A stretch of 64,000 nucleotides of DNA from Mailhella massiliensis (GTDB lineage: Bacteria > Desulfobacterota > Desulfovibrionia > Desulfovibrionales > Desulfovibrionaceae): the NCBI RefSeq assembly GCF_900155525.1, contig NZ_LT706951.1, positions 321,845 to 385,844 on the forward strand, given 5' to 3'. The translations under genes were made by a program, and so were the position numbers. Positions 15,890-23,584 of this stretch are shown here, piece after piece. The notes beneath the pieces are model-generated. The model made no database searches. It saw nothing but the letters and a program-made list of their open reading frames with translations, and had not been told where the DNA came from. Within the stretch, counting starts at the first letter, position 1. Every line of letters begins with the position of its first letter.

Positions 15890-15906
15890 TGGTGTCACCA
15901 ACGGGA
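15890..15906. repeat. Right attachment site (attR core) inside tRNA-Glu
   Basis: Exact copy of 6429-6445. It comprises the CCA end, the acceptor 3' strand and the first bases of the T arm, so integration restores a complete tRNA. Confidence 0.85.
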
Positions 15907-15965
15907 TTTGAACCCGTCTTGGAGGCTTGAGAGGCCTCTGTCCTAACCGGATAGACGATGGTGAC
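15890..15965 (-). tRNA. tRNA-Glu (anticodon CTC)
   Basis: A 76-base cloverleaf: acceptor GTCACCA/TGGTGAC, anticodon stem GAGGC/GCCTC with loop CTCTCAA (anticodon CTC, codon GAG), T arm CGGGTTCAAATCCCG, and encoded CCA. Its 3' end is the integration site of the element. Confidence 0.95.
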
Positions 15966-15990
15966 GTGTCGTTTGCTCGACGTGTTGGAA

Positions 15991-16017
15991 TTTATAGAGA
16001 GCCGTCTGATCTGTCAA
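15991..16017 (-). promoter_or_regulatory. Promoter of tRNA-Glu
   Basis: Minus strand TTGACA (16017-16012), 15-base spacer, TATAAA (15996-15991), 26 bases upstream of the tRNA 5' end. Confidence 0.65.
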
Positions 16018-16020
16018 GCA

Positions 16021-16623
16021 TTATTTTTCGTTTTCGGTGAACCAGCGCTTCAGGGGTCCGGCCTTCATGAGTTCTTCGGCTATCATGGCATTGCCCGCTT
16101 CTCCGGGGTGTACGCCGTCGGCCAGGTCGTCGACATAGCCCGCCTTGAGAAGAGGGTGGAAAATATCGATGAAGGGCACATCGACGGCCGCACAGATGGA
16201 GGCGTAGGCCGTGCACAGGCTGTCCAGCCGTTCGCAGTGTTCCCTGTCCTTCACGGGGGGAGCGCTTATCATGGCCACGTTTCCGTACGTTTTGGCCTTC
16301 TGCAGAATTTCACGGGCGTTGGCTGCGGATTCGCCCACCGGAATGTTGACGGCCCCCCTGGGTGCGGCCATGTCCACCGTACCGAAGCAGAAGAGCAGGA
16401 AGGAGGGAACGCCTTCCATGGCCCGGGCCTGAAATTCCCTTTCCCAGCGTTCCAGAATCATGGCGCTGGAATGTCGGCGCACGCCCATGTTGTAAAAGGT
16501 GTCCGGCGGAACCTGCAGCCCGGCTGCGGCAGCCTTGCCGGCCAGTCTTGCCACCCAGCCCCCGGCGGGGGCGTCGTTGACGCCGAGGGTGACGGAATCA
16601 CCGAAAAAATAGAAAATTTTCAT
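16021..16623 (-). CDS. SGNH/GDSL-family hydrolase
   Basis: A 200-residue cytosolic esterase/lipase-like protein. Block I FGDSVTLG contains the nucleophile Ser10; FCFGTVDM matches the G-x-N/D region, and DGVHPGEAG near the C-terminus supplies the Asp-x-x-His pair of the catalytic triad. No signal peptide, so it probably acts in the cytoplasm on small acyl or acetyl esters; the substrate is not known. ATG at 16623 follows GAGG by five bases. It ends 23 bases from the tRNA-Glu promoter. Confidence 0.85.
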   Translation of the reverse strand: MKIFYFFGDSVTLGVNDAPAGGWVARLAGKAAAAGLQVPPDTFYNMGVRRHSSAMILERWEREFQARAMEGVPSFLLFCFGTVDMAAPRGAVNIPVGESAANAREILQKAKTYGNVAMISAPPVKDREHCERLDSLCTAYASICAAVDVPFIDIFHPLLKAGYVDDLADGVHPGEAGNAMIAEELMKAGPLKRWFTENEK

Positions 16624-17006
16624 AACAACCTCGCAGGTTACGGATTCCGCCGACAGACGGCAGGACCGGTGTTCTGAATCTTGCGCGAAGGCGTGTTGCC
16701 TGCCGGATGCGGCGTGTTCTGTCGTAAAGGGTCGTATGCCGGAAGACCGCGGCGGCGAAGCCCGGCCCGCCGCTCTTTTCCGGCTGGAATGTATCTAGCG
16801 TTTTTTCTCCGGCCTGCCAAGCAAAGCGTCCCTATGCGGGGGGAACGACGCCCCGGACAGGGGAGGGCGTGCCTCCCGGCCGTGGAGTCTTGCCGGAATA
16901 TCCTTCCTTTGTCTTCGGTCCGGGCCGGGCGGCCGCTCTTGAAAAGCACCCGGCTTGCTGCTAGTTTTCCTTGTTTCCAAAGATTCATGGAAAAAGGAGG
17001 TCGTCG
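16624..17006. other. Intergenic stretch without recognisable gene
   Basis: Overlapping GC-rich frames on both strands but no ribosome binding site or domain until the AAAAAGGAGG before 17007. I see no clear promoter or RNA structure. Confidence 0.45.
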
Positions 17007-17561
17007 ATGGAAAGCGACAAGGACAGGGAAATACTCAAAGAGGTTGCGGAATACCGGAACGGGCTTCAGAACCTTCTGGCACAGGAGGCCGTGAAAACGG
17101 GCTTTTTAAAGGACTCCGTACGCAGCATTCCCGAACTGTCCGGCCTTGTACGCTCCTTTTTCGAGCACTGCATCAGGGAATATCACTCCCTGTATGATCA
17201 TGTGGAGCCGCTGGCCGTGCTGGGGTCCTGCTGTTTTGCGGGGGCTGCGGCCGCCCACTTGTGGAACGCCGTGGGAGAAGAGCTTTTAAAGAGCAACCTG
17301 TTTGCGCTGCTTTCCCGGGAACGCGGCATGAAGTACCTGGACGACACGGCGCTGGAATTTGCAGGTATGCCCGGGGGCAGCTCCGAGGGCGATCGCCTTG
17401 CGGCCTGCATCAAGGGAAGCTGGAGCATCATGGCGCTGGCTTCGATGAGCGGCGCGGTGAAGGGACGGCAGGCCGAGGAGGCCATGCTTTTTCTTCAGGC
17501 GACGGCTCAGGTCATGTTCATTCTCGGAGAAGCCATCGTTCTGGCGCGGGAGGAAAACTGA
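17007..17561 (+). CDS. Helical protein of unknown function beside the T3SS locus
   Basis: A 184-residue soluble, mostly helical protein. A central hydrophobic stretch (LAVLGSCCFAGAAAAHLW) and another near the C-terminus (AMLFLQATAQVMFILGEAIVL) could be buried helices or weak membrane segments. The ATG at 17007 has GGAGG six bases upstream; the frame is open earlier but without such a site. The stop at 17561 is followed directly by the next gene, so the two form an operon. I do not recognise the family. Confidence 0.65.
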   Translation: MESDKDREILKEVAEYRNGLQNLLAQEAVKTGFLKDSVRSIPELSGLVRSFFEHCIREYHSLYDHVEPLAVLGSCCFAGAAAAHLWNAVGEELLKSNLFALLSRERGMKYLDDTALEFAGMPGGSSEGDRLAACIKGSWSIMALASMSGAVKGRQAEEAMLFLQATAQVMFILGEAIVLAREEN

Positions 17562-17562
17562 C

Positions 17563-17931
17563 ATGGGCGTGCTGGATCAGGCTTCTGTCGCCATCATCCG
17601 GGCCGGAGCGGACAAGATCCTTCAGAGCGAGGCCGTTCTGGGCGCGCTGCGGCGCAGAACCGCCCGTTATGGCGAGATTCTCGAACTTTCCTGCGCTGGA
17701 GAGGGCGGCATCAGCGCGCGGGTCCGTCTCAGAGGCTTTTCGGAAGAAGTGCGCGTAACCCTGCGTCGCGCCGAAATAGGAGACGACGGCACATGGCTGC
17801 GTCTTGTGGAAATGAGTGCCGACCGCGAAGGGATGGATGCCCTGCTCAGGGATTTCGTGCAGGGAAAGAAGTTCAACTTTCCTGCGGCGGTCAGACCCTT
17901 TGCAGGGATGCTGAAAAAGCTTTTTGCCTGA
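17563..17931 (+). CDS. Small protein of unknown function, co-transcribed
   Basis: A 122-residue alpha/beta protein (MGVLDQASVAIIRAGADKILQ; central strands ISARVRLRGFSEEVRVTLRRAEI). It starts one base after the stop of the preceding gene. No domain recognised. The pair is bounded by a terminator at 17957-17982 and ends about 120 bases before the convergent T3SS block. Confidence 0.65.
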   Translation: MGVLDQASVAIIRAGADKILQSEAVLGALRRRTARYGEILELSCAGEGGISARVRLRGFSEEVRVTLRRAEIGDDGTWLRLVEMSADREGMDALLRDFVQGKKFNFPAAVRPFAGMLKKLFA

Positions 17932-17956
17932 CAGCGCGTTTTCCCGCGTTATAGGG

Positions 17957-18022
17957 AAAGGGAGCGTTGAGTCCCCTTTTTTGATGAGGTTCCGGCCGGA
18001 GGAATTTCCTCCGGCCGGAACC
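17957..18022 (+). terminator. Terminator plus long palindrome between convergent operons
   Basis: AAAGGGA...TCCCCTTTTTTG (17957-17982) is a rho-independent terminator for the plus-strand pair. It is followed by a 17-bp perfect palindrome arm GGTTCCGGCCGGAGGAA (17988-18004) with its complement at 18006-18022, placed 30 bases from the end of the convergent T3SS operon, which it may terminate. Confidence 0.7.
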
Positions 18023-18052
18023 ATTTAAGAAAGAGGGAGCCCGTGTTGCCCG

Positions 18053-19012
18053 CTATTGCAGGCGGATGGCGATGGTGCGCGCATCTTCCTGGCTCACTTC
18101 GCAGAGCGTGGGACGTTCGGCAAGAGGAAAGGTGAGCACGGTGTCGCCGTTGCGGAAGGCCGTATCCATGCCCTGCACAAGAGAGGTGTTCACCTTCCGG
18201 GGGGCGATGTTCCAGAGTCCCGGCAGCGTCACTTCGCAGCGCAGCGGCTGTTCATGCACGGCGCCTTGCCCCGTCAGGCTCGGGCCTGCGCCCGCAATGC
18301 GGAAGGTCAGGCTTCCTGCGCGCCTTTCCACCGTGGTCCAGGTTTTTTTCGGCGTGGCGTCGGCGGCTTTTTCTTCAGATATCTCTCCGGTGCTTTTGCC
18401 GGAAGGCGGGGCGATTTCTGCCGCTTCGGTGTCCGGCACCTTTGGGGCTTCGGAAGAGTCCGGGGCCTTTTTCGTTTTGTCTGAGGAAGGCGTTGCGTCG
18501 GCATCTGAAGCAGGCACGGAGGGAGCTGGCCGGCCGTTCCGGGCCTGCGTTCCGTTTTTCTGTGCTTCTGCGGCAGAGGGAAGCGCTGCCCGGAGCGGCG
18601 GTGCGGACTCTTCCGCCGGAGTCTTGCCGGAAGCGGAGCTTTCCTGCTGAGGCCCGGCATCCGCCGGAGGGAGCGTTTTTTTCTTTGCGGAAGAAGCTGC
18701 GGGGACAGGCTGCTCTGCGGGACGCCCTGCCGCCGGGAACACCTGGGGGGTGGCGGGAGCGGGCAGGGGGGCCATGGCGTCGCTCACCGTGCCCCGCGGA
18801 CCGTCCACATCGCACAGGGCTTCCATGGGATACTCGCAGAAATTGTCCAGCCGGATACGCGAGGCTTCCAGCGAGGCCTGAAGTTCTCTGTTCTGCCTTT
18901 CCAGTCTTTTTCCTTCTTCCCAGGACTGCCAGAACAGCCACGCTCCGCAGCCGACGGCAAGAAGAAGCGCGGAAAGACTTGCGGCAATGAGAGTGACGAG
19001 GAGCTTATTCAT
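18053..19012 (-). CDS. Membrane-anchored Pro/Ala-rich protein at the end of the T3SS operon
   Basis: The 319-residue protein has an N-terminal membrane helix (LLVTLIAASLSALLLAVGCGAWLFW), a short coiled segment, a 150-residue low-complexity linker rich in Pro, Ala, Ser and Lys, and a C-terminal beta-rich domain of about 80 residues (SLTFRIAGAGPSLTG...). This layout fits a periplasmic domain held at a distance from the inner membrane. The ATG at 19012 overlaps the stop of the transglycosylase gene. I do not recognise the family; the position suggests a role in T3SS assembly or cell-wall passage. Confidence 0.65.
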   Translation of the reverse strand: MNKLLVTLIAASLSALLLAVGCGAWLFWQSWEEGKRLERQNRELQASLEASRIRLDNFCEYPMEALCDVDGPRGTVSDAMAPLPAPATPQVFPAAGRPAEQPVPAASSAKKKTLPPADAGPQQESSASGKTPAEESAPPLRAALPSAAEAQKNGTQARNGRPAPSVPASDADATPSSDKTKKAPDSSEAPKVPDTEAAEIAPPSGKSTGEISEEKAADATPKKTWTTVERRAGSLTFRIAGAGPSLTGQGAVHEQPLRCEVTLPGLWNIAPRKVNTSLVQGMDTAFRNGDTVLTFPLAERPTLCEVSQEDARTIAIRLQ

Positions 19013-19718
19013 GACGTTTTTCCCGCTCGGCGGCCTTTGCCGCTTCCTGCCGGTGAAGCGCCACCTGTTGCAGGTAGGCGCGCGTTTCAGGGAAGGGCGG
19101 TACGCCGCCGTATTTTTCGACGTTGGCCGGTCCCGCGTTGTAGGCGGCGAGAGCAAGATCGAGGGAACCGAATCGGTCGAGCTGGCGGCGCAGATAGGCG
19201 CTTCCGGCCATGACGTTGGCCTCGGCGTCATACGGGTCTTCCAGGCCCAGTTCCTTCTGGGTTTCCGGCATGATCTGCATGGCTCCGCGGGCGCCCCTGG
19301 GGGAAACGGCGTGGGCCTGGAAGGCCGATTCCGTGCGTATGATCGCCGCAATGAGCGATGCCGGAAGGTTGTAGGCCTTCGCCGCCTTTTCTATGATGTT
19401 CCGCCATTCTTCCGGGGCAGTGTATATTTTTCCCTCGTTCATGGCTCCGGCCAGCTCGGGCGTGACCATGGGCCGGGGCAGAGCCAGCAGGCGGGCGGAA
19501 GGGGAGAGGCGGGTCACATCCATGCTGTCGATGAGAAACTCCCGGGACGGACGCCGCTCCAGAAGATTGACTTCCGTCACGCTCACTTCTTCCGAAAGAA
19601 TGACTCCGGCTCCGGCCAGGCGCGGAACGGGGAAAAGAGCCAGCGCGCACAGAAAGGCACATGCGCCTTTTGCCGCGCGTGCACGACATGTGTTTCTTGT
19701 ATCCTTGCGCAGGCGCAC
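19005..19718 (-). CDS. T3SS-associated lytic transglycosylase (SLT family)
   Basis: The 237-residue protein has an N-terminal signal-like hydrophobic segment (ACAFLCALALFPV) and a C-terminal SLT domain: catalytic E130 in IIRTESAF, GAMQIMPETQ, and AAYNAGPANV. Enzymes of this kind (IpgF/EtgA type) open peptidoglycan for secretion machinery. It starts with GTG at 19718, about ten bases after GAGGAA, and is coupled to the genes on both sides, which supports a role in building this T3SS. Confidence 0.85.
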   Translation of the reverse strand: MRLRKDTRNTCRARAAKGACAFLCALALFPVPRLAGAGVILSEEVSVTEVNLLERRPSREFLIDSMDVTRLSPSARLLALPRPMVTPELAGAMNEGKIYTAPEEWRNIIEKAAKAYNLPASLIAAIIRTESAFQAHAVSPRGARGAMQIMPETQKELGLEDPYDAEANVMAGSAYLRRQLDRFGSLDLALAAYNAGPANVEKYGGVPPFPETRAYLQQVALHRQEAAKAAEREKRHE

Positions 19719-19724
19719 GGGCGG

Positions 19725-20150
19725 TTATTCCTCTTCCGGCAGGGCGAAGTAGACGTCGATGCAGTTCACGCCGTCCTCGAGGGAATAGGCCTGATGCGTG
19801 GTGACGCTGCGTATGAGGTAAATGCCCAGTCCTCCGATGGGACGGCTTTCCGTATCCAGGGAAAGATCCGGCGCGGCAACCTCTGCAAAGGGATTGAAGG
19901 GCGCGCCCCGGTCCTTTACGGAAAAACAGAGCATTTCCTTTCCGTCGAAAAAGACTTCGCGCAGCGCGATTTCCGCATTGCCGGTCACCCCTTCGGGGTA
20001 GGCGTAGCTGAATACGTTGACCAGAAGTTCTTCCGTGACCAGTTCCAGATTGAGCAGCAGAGGGAGGAACTTCTCCGGTATATTGTCTTTGAGAAAGGTG
20101 TTGACGGCGTCAAGCTGTTCCAGTCGCGCCGGGACATGGAGCTGCGGCAT
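19725..20150 (-). CDS. RsbW-like anti-sigma factor/serine kinase (GHKL)
   Basis: The 141-residue protein is a GHKL ATPase of the RsbW/SpoIIAB type. The N box is in LVTEELLVNVFSYAYP (Glu and Asn), G1 in SVKDRGAPFNPF, and G2 in GGLGIYLIRS. Such kinases phosphorylate a STAS partner on serine and bind a sigma factor or other target when the partner is phosphorylated. The STAS partner is encoded 96 bases upstream and a PP2C phosphatase at 44777, completing a partner-switching module. ATG at 20150 has AGGAGG; the target of the kinase is not visible. Confidence 0.88.
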   Translation of the reverse strand: MPQLHVPARLEQLDAVNTFLKDNIPEKFLPLLLNLELVTEELLVNVFSYAYPEGVTGNAEIALREVFFDGKEMLCFSVKDRGAPFNPFAEVAAPDLSLDTESRPIGGLGIYLIRSVTTHQAYSLEDGVNCIDVYFALPEEE

Positions 20151-20245
20151 GGCGGCCTCCTGCGGTATGCGAGTGTGACATGCGTTCGCGGAAAATCCCA
20201 TCCGTCCGGCGGAAAGCGCGGGGCGGAATCCGGTCTGTCTGCGGC

Positions 20246-20581
20246 TCAGCGCATTCCCGCAAGAGCCTCGTCGAGGCCGGGATAGACCTTGAGAATGGAG
20301 GTGAAGCCGGAAAGTTTGAACATGTCCGCCACCATGGCCTGCATGGAACAGAACGCCAGCGCGGTTCCGGCGCTCTTGCAGGCCTTGCCCATGGTGAGAA
20401 TGCCGCGCAGCCCGGCGGAACTTATGTATTCAAGTCCCTCCAGATCAATGATGATGCGGCCCGCCCCTGCGGAGAGCAGGTTCTGACATTCCTCATTGAA
20501 CTGCGCCACCGTGGTGGCGTCCATGCGGCCGGAAATTTTGGAGACGGTCACACCGTCCTGAACAAAGGTATCAATCTGCAC
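20246..20581 (-). CDS. STAS-domain anti-anti-sigma factor
   Basis: A 111-residue SpoIIAA/RsbV-type protein. The phosphorylatable serine lies in LEYISSAGLRGIL (Ser54/Ser55). It is expected to be phosphorylated by the kinase encoded just downstream and dephosphorylated by the PP2C protein at 44777-46732. GTG start at 20581 follows GGAGG by six bases. It sits inside the T3SS operon between sctR and the kinase gene, so T3SS activity or expression is the probable output. Confidence 0.9.
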   Translation of the reverse strand: MQIDTFVQDGVTVSKISGRMDATTVAQFNEECQNLLSAGAGRIIIDLEGLEYISSAGLRGILTMGKACKSAGTALAFCSMQAMVADMFKLSGFTSILKVYPGLDEALAGMR

Positions 20582-20604
20582 GGGAATCCTCCGGGATGAC
20601 TGGA

Positions 20605-21255
20605 TTACTGATAGCTGAGCATCAGCCCCTGGCTGATTTTCAGCCAGCCGTCCAGCGTGACGAAGAGCAGAAGCTTGAACGGCAGGGAAATGGTGGTGGG
20701 AGAAACCATCATCATGCCCATGGCGAGCAGGATGTTGGAAATGATGAGGTCGATGGCGATGAAGGCGAGATACAGCACGAAGCCTATCTGGAAGGCCTTG
20801 GTAAGCTCGGAAATCGTGAAGGCCGGAACCATGATGAGCATGTTGTCCCTGCTGATCATGTCGTGGCGTTCTTTGGGCCAGATGCGTTTTGCCGTACCCA
20901 TGAACATGTTGGTGACCTTTTCGTCGGAATTGGCGGAGAGAAAGCGCTTGAGCGGCGGGGACGCCTGCTCGGCCACTCGGACGATGTCCGAGAACCCGGG
21001 GTTCGCCGGTACGGTGATGTTCTTCACGATGTCCATGGTATCCATGGCCACGGGCGCCATGATGAACACGCTGAGAATGATGGCAAGCCCGTTCATGACC
21101 ATGGTCGGGGGCACCTGCTGCACGCCGAGGGCGTTCCGCACCAGGGAGGTGACCACCACGATCTTGACGTAGGAGGTGACCATCATGAGGAAGAAGGGGG
21201 CCAGTCCGAGTACGGACAGGCCCGCCATGAGATACAACGGATTGATGTCGCCCAT
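20605..21255 (-). CDS. sctR: T3SS export apparatus protein SctR
   Basis: A 216-residue inner-membrane protein of the FliP/YscR family, part of the SctRST export gate. Four membrane segments are visible (near residues 8-30, 50-72, 158-180, 185-205), with the FliP signatures SYVKIVVVTSLVRNALG and FTISELTKAFQIGFVLYLAFIAIDLI. Unusually it is separated from sctS, sctT and sctU, which are in the plus block at 41200-43388. It is the proximal neighbour of sctQ, as in Ysc-type operons. Confidence 0.93.
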   Translation of the reverse strand: MGDINPLYLMAGLSVLGLAPFFLMMVTSYVKIVVVTSLVRNALGVQQVPPTMVMNGLAIILSVFIMAPVAMDTMDIVKNITVPANPGFSDIVRVAEQASPPLKRFLSANSDEKVTNMFMGTAKRIWPKERHDMISRDNMLIMVPAFTISELTKAFQIGFVLYLAFIAIDLIISNILLAMGMMMVSPTTISLPFKLLLFVTLDGWLKISQGLMLSYQ

Positions 21256-21270
21256 GGAGGCTCCCGAGTG

Positions 21271-22320
21271 CTACAGCGTTTCGGCGATCTGTACGCCGAG
21301 CACGCCGTTCATGTCCACAAGGCGCCCCCGTGCAATGGCTTTGCCGTTGGCGCGTATGGTTACGGGAGACTGCATGTCGCTGTTGAGCGAAAAGGTGTAG
21401 CCCGGCGTGAGCGCTTCCAGTTCGCCCACGGTAATGAGGCGGCGGTCGAGTTCAAAGCTCAGGCGGATGTCGATGTCGTTTTGCAGGGAGCTGTCCATGG
21501 AGGGTTCCGCTTCTTCGGATAGGGGTGATGTGAGCGTGGCGTTTCCGCCTTCTGCGGTGCAGAGGGCGGAACAGGTGCGGCCCGCACCGTACAAAATACG
21601 CAGCGTCAGCGTTTCGGGAGCCGTCCATGCCTCGGGAAGGAGCACATCCTCCACGCCGAGGCGAGCGACCTCTTCGGGCTTCAGAAAAAGATAGCCCGAT
21701 TCCAGTACGACTTCAAGGGGAACGGCTTTCAGCGTTTCGCTCAGCGGGCCGCTCTGCCGCTGGGGCAGGGCGCGCAGGGCGTCGGCGAGTACGGCGGCCT
21801 CTTCGGCCTTCGAGGGAGAAAGCCGAAGGAAAAGCGTCTGTTCGGGAAGGCCGTTGCAGGCGGAAAGCACGGCTTTGAGCCCCAGGGAAAAGGGAACCTT
21901 CACTGACTCTGCCGGAGAAAATCGCACGTCGGTCACGAAAACGGGCAGGTTCAGGTGCTCGCGCAGGGCGGCAAGCGCTTTTCCCAGCATCGATTCCAGG
22001 ATCGCACGGCGCACTTCGCCGGGCAGCGTTCTTTCGTCGATATCAGGGGCGTTTCCGGCATCGTCCGTAAAGACTTCGTGGCGCAGAAGCAGGGCCGCAT
22101 CGTCCAGTTCCGCGTACCACAAGGTTCCGCCCATATCCAGATCAAGAATGCAGGCCGGAGCGAAGCCGGGCGTGTCCGGCAGGGGCGTGAGGTCGACCTT
22201 GCCCGCGCCGAAAGCCGTGCTCCACGGGCAGGGGCGAAGGCTGACGCTGTTTTGAAGAGATGCCTTTTCCAGAGGGAGGGAAGGAGCCCTGTAGGCAGGG
22301 TAATATGCAAATTCCGCCAT
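21271..22320 (-). CDS. sctQ: T3SS cytosolic sorting-platform (C-ring) protein SctQ
   Basis: A 349-residue protein whose C-terminal 75 residues form a FliN/SpoA (SURF) domain (LSFELDRRLITVGELEALTPGYTF... through RGRLVDMNGVLGVQI). The longer N-terminal part is poorly conserved, as usual for SctQ. It should assemble with SctK, SctL and SctN beneath the basal body. An internal start producing the short SctQc form, common in the family, cannot be confirmed here. It follows sctP by 15 bases. Confidence 0.88.
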   Translation of the reverse strand: MAEFAYYPAYRAPSLPLEKASLQNSVSLRPCPWSTAFGAGKVDLTPLPDTPGFAPACILDLDMGGTLWYAELDDAALLLRHEVFTDDAGNAPDIDERTLPGEVRRAILESMLGKALAALREHLNLPVFVTDVRFSPAESVKVPFSLGLKAVLSACNGLPEQTLFLRLSPSKAEEAAVLADALRALPQRQSGPLSETLKAVPLEVVLESGYLFLKPEEVARLGVEDVLLPEAWTAPETLTLRILYGAGRTCSALCTAEGGNATLTSPLSEEAEPSMDSSLQNDIDIRLSFELDRRLITVGELEALTPGYTFSLNSDMQSPVTIRANGKAIARGRLVDMNGVLGVQIAETL

Positions 22321-22335
22321 GATTCTGACCCGTGT

Positions 22336-23061
22336 TTAAAAATGGTTCGTGTCTTCCGCCATATAGCCGCGCGATCTGCGGCCGGCATCGTTTTCTTCCC
22401 TGTCTGCTTCCCGGCTCACGTCCACGCGGACATCCGATTTTTCCATCCGTTCCAGCCCGGCCCTGAGCGCGTCCTGCGAGGAAACCATGGTCTGGAAGGC
22501 GGAAGGATCGGTGCATCTGACGGATACCTGAAGTATGCCGTCCACGCCGCGCCGGAGCACGATGTCCGTACCCTGAAAATCGCGTCCGCCGAGGGAAAGG
22601 CGTACCTCGTGCCCCCCCTTTTCCGGCGTGGAGACCAGAATACGTTCCACCAGCTTTTCCAGGTCCGGCCCGTCGGGAGCAGGTTCCGCTGCGGGAGCGG
22701 CCTGTTCCATGCGGCCGGAAAAAAGACTGTCCAGCGGGCTGGTCATGCCCGCCATGGAAGCGGTCGCGCTCTGGGGGGCTTCCCCGGAGTTCTCCCGGCC
22801 TTCGCTTGCCGTTCTCCCTCCATCCTGCCCATGCCTTTCAGGCTTTTTTTCCGCGGAACGGCTGAAGAGCCCGGAAAGCCGGTCGTCTTTTTGGGAGCGG
22901 CCGCTTTCCAGATCGTGTCTCCCGGGCCTTTCCTCCATGGACTTGCGGAAAAGGGCGGAAAGCCGGTCGTCGGGGGCGGCAAGGGGAGCTCTTTCCCCGG
23001 ACGGAGAAGTATCGCCTCCCGCCGACGGAACGGACTGGGAAATCTTGATGTCGGTGCTCAT
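22336..23061 (-). CDS. sctP: Probable T3SS needle-length regulator, SctP-like
   Basis: The 241-residue protein is highly charged and disordered for 140 residues and then folds into a C-terminal domain (LVERILVSTPEKG through QTMVSSQDALRAGLERM). This matches the plan of SctP/FliK-type molecular rulers and substrate-specificity switches. It lies between sctO and sctQ, the position where SctP is found in Ysc-type loci. The call rests on position and layout; sequence similarity in this family is low. Confidence 0.65.
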   Translation of the reverse strand: MSTDIKISQSVPSAGGDTSPSGERAPLAAPDDRLSALFRKSMEERPGRHDLESGRSQKDDRLSGLFSRSAEKKPERHGQDGGRTASEGRENSGEAPQSATASMAGMTSPLDSLFSGRMEQAAPAAEPAPDGPDLEKLVERILVSTPEKGGHEVRLSLGGRDFQGTDIVLRRGVDGILQVSVRCTDPSAFQTMVSSQDALRAGLERMEKSDVRVDVSREADREENDAGRRSRGYMAEDTNHF

Positions 23062-23081
23062 GGATTCCTCCTTGGGAAGCG

Positions 23082-23582
23082 TCAGGCGTCCTCGCCTTCC
23101 GCTTCCGCTCCTTTTCGGGAAATGGGACGGAATTCCTCCAGTTCCAGGTCTTCCTTGTGCTCGGCTTCCTTTCTGGCTTCTTCCTGCCAGATATCCTTGT
23201 GGGCCTGTATCTTGGAAGTGTTCTTCCGGGCAGCCTTCACGGCTTCCTGCGCTTTGCGGAGTTCTTCTCTGCGGCGCTCCACAGTCTTCTGCGCCTGCGC
23301 CACGGCCTGTTCTCTGTCGTTTTCCTGCGCGGCAAGCAGGGCGAGACCGTTCTTGAACGCATCCAGCTTTTCCATGCTCATGGGCACGTTCATGATGGCC
23401 TCATAGCGGCGGTCCTCCTCTTCGACGCGCCAGATGCGGAACTCCTCAAGTTCCTTCCTTTTTTTCTCCACAGCCGCTTCCGCTTCGCGAAGCGCGCCCT
23501 CGGCATTGCGCACCCCGCGCTTTGCTCCCTCCTCCCGGTAGAGGCGTACGGAGATCAGCGCTTCCAGAGGATAGCGTTCCAC
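23082..23582 (-). CDS. sctO: T3SS central stalk protein SctO
   Basis: A 166-residue protein, almost wholly antiparallel coiled coil (residues about 15-145), of the YscO/FliJ type. It is expected to sit in the SctN hexamer as a central stalk and to contact SctV and chaperones. It directly follows sctN (two bases between them) as in other T3SS loci. Confidence 0.82.
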   Translation of the reverse strand: MERYPLEALISVRLYREEGAKRGVRNAEGALREAEAAVEKKRKELEEFRIWRVEEEDRRYEAIMNVPMSMEKLDAFKNGLALLAAQENDREQAVAQAQKTVERRREELRKAQEAVKAARKNTSKIQAHKDIWQEEARKEAEHKEDLELEEFRPISRKGAEAEGEDA

Positions 23583-23584
23583 GG

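Larger units (their letters stand above)
6429..15906. mobile_element. 9.5 kb integrative element in tRNA-Glu, satellite-like
   Basis: The element is bounded by the 17-bp repeat at 6429-6445 and 15890-15906. It carries, nearly all on the minus strand, a P4-type tyrosine integrase (now disrupted), an AlpA-family regulator, a primase-polymerase/RepA helicase, and about ten small unknown genes in tightly overlapping order. No capsid, portal, terminase large subunit, relaxase or conjugation gene is visible. This gene set resembles phage satellites or small integrative plasmids. A second IS5 copy sits inside it. Confidence 0.8.
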
